A DNA stretch of 32,067 nucleotides from positions 1-32,067 of the forward strand of contig ONAH01000086.1 of NCBI GenBank assembly GCA_900315715.1, written 5' to 3'. The stretch's first letter is position 1. Each line of letters begins with the position of its first letter. The notes under the pieces are model-generated. The model made no database searches and had not been told where the DNA came from. It saw nothing but the letters and a program-made list of their open reading frames with translations. The position numbers and the translations under genes were made by a program. This DNA comes from an uncultured Eubacteriales bacterium. Lineage in GTDB: Bacteria > Bacillota > Clostridia > Oscillospirales > Acutalibacteraceae. Positions 32,020-32,067 of this stretch are shown one piece after another.

Positions 32020-32067
32020 ATGACAGAACACCTCTACGATACACCTTGCGGACAAATTCACTACTGG
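32020..32067 (+). CDS. Partial CDS, probable alpha/beta hydrolase N-terminus
   Basis: Sixteen codons run to the window edge: MTEHLYDTPCGQIHYW. GGTGGTGA at 32005-32012 is a good ribosome site and a promoter lies upstream. The pattern D-T-P-x-G-x-I-H-Y-W resembles the first strands of alpha/beta hydrolases, but too little is present for a firm call. Confidence 0.5.
   Translation, partial: MTEHLYDTPCGQIHYW

Overview
The window looks like chromosome from a low-GC, anaerobic Firmicute, most likely a gut Clostridium-class bacterium of the Ruminococcus/Oscillospiraceae kind. This is inference. The signs are an AT-rich sequence, strong AGGAGG-type ribosome sites with several TTG/GTG starts, compact operons, U-run terminators, a DUF4830 protein, SpoIIE/RsbW-type signalling and oxygen-sensitive Fe-S enzymes. 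I see no rRNA, tRNA, CRISPR array, transposase or phage gene.

Layout. 1-1860: heptamer repeats, a DUF4830 membrane protein on the minus strand, then a DUF1624-type membrane acyltransferase and a C_GCAxxG_C_C redox protein. 2109-4410: glycogen branching enzyme GlgB with an unusual Glu/Ala repeat tail. 4428-5189: an Smr protein and a UDG-superfamily glycosylase. 5289-11575: a MarR regulator, an operon for a free-standing condensation enzyme, acyl carrier protein and acyl-adenylating ligase, an alpha/beta hydrolase and a GH13 amylase. The condensation operon and the amylase gene have near-identical promoters and share a palindromic operator just downstream of the -10. A related palindrome lies in front of glgB. 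I infer a MarR regulon linking storage-glucan enzymes to a small NRPS-like pathway.

11746-13207: an XRE regulator with a small membrane protein, and a GNAT acetyltransferase with a long leader. 13487-20303 (minus strand): a tightly coupled five-gene operon in the order ATP-grasp ligase, MATE exporter fused to an RsbW-like domain, GH3-type acyl-amide synthetase, membrane SpoIIE-type PP2C phosphatase and stand-alone RsbW-like kinase. It combines bond-forming enzymes, an exporter and a partner-switching module, and is the strongest candidate for an undescribed system.

20460-21047: an XRE domain fused to a complete desulfoferrodoxin/superoxide reductase. 21268-27256: a translationally coupled six-gene operon with a cysteine-free 2-hydroxyacyl-CoA-dehydratase-like protein, a NapH-like polyferredoxin, a cysteine-rich dehydratase/double-cubane-like protein, its ASKHA activase, a CcdA/SafE-like membrane protein and a secreted acidic CxxC protein. 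It looks like an ATP-driven low-potential reductase wired to the membrane, and is the second strong candidate. 27276-31837 (minus strand): a possible nucleic-acid-processing or defence cluster: a small regulator-like protein, a helicase ending in a YgjP-like metalloprotease motif, and an EVE/PUA-like TPR protein followed in frame by a rubredoxin remnant. The window ends in the first 16 codons of a probable alpha/beta hydrolase.
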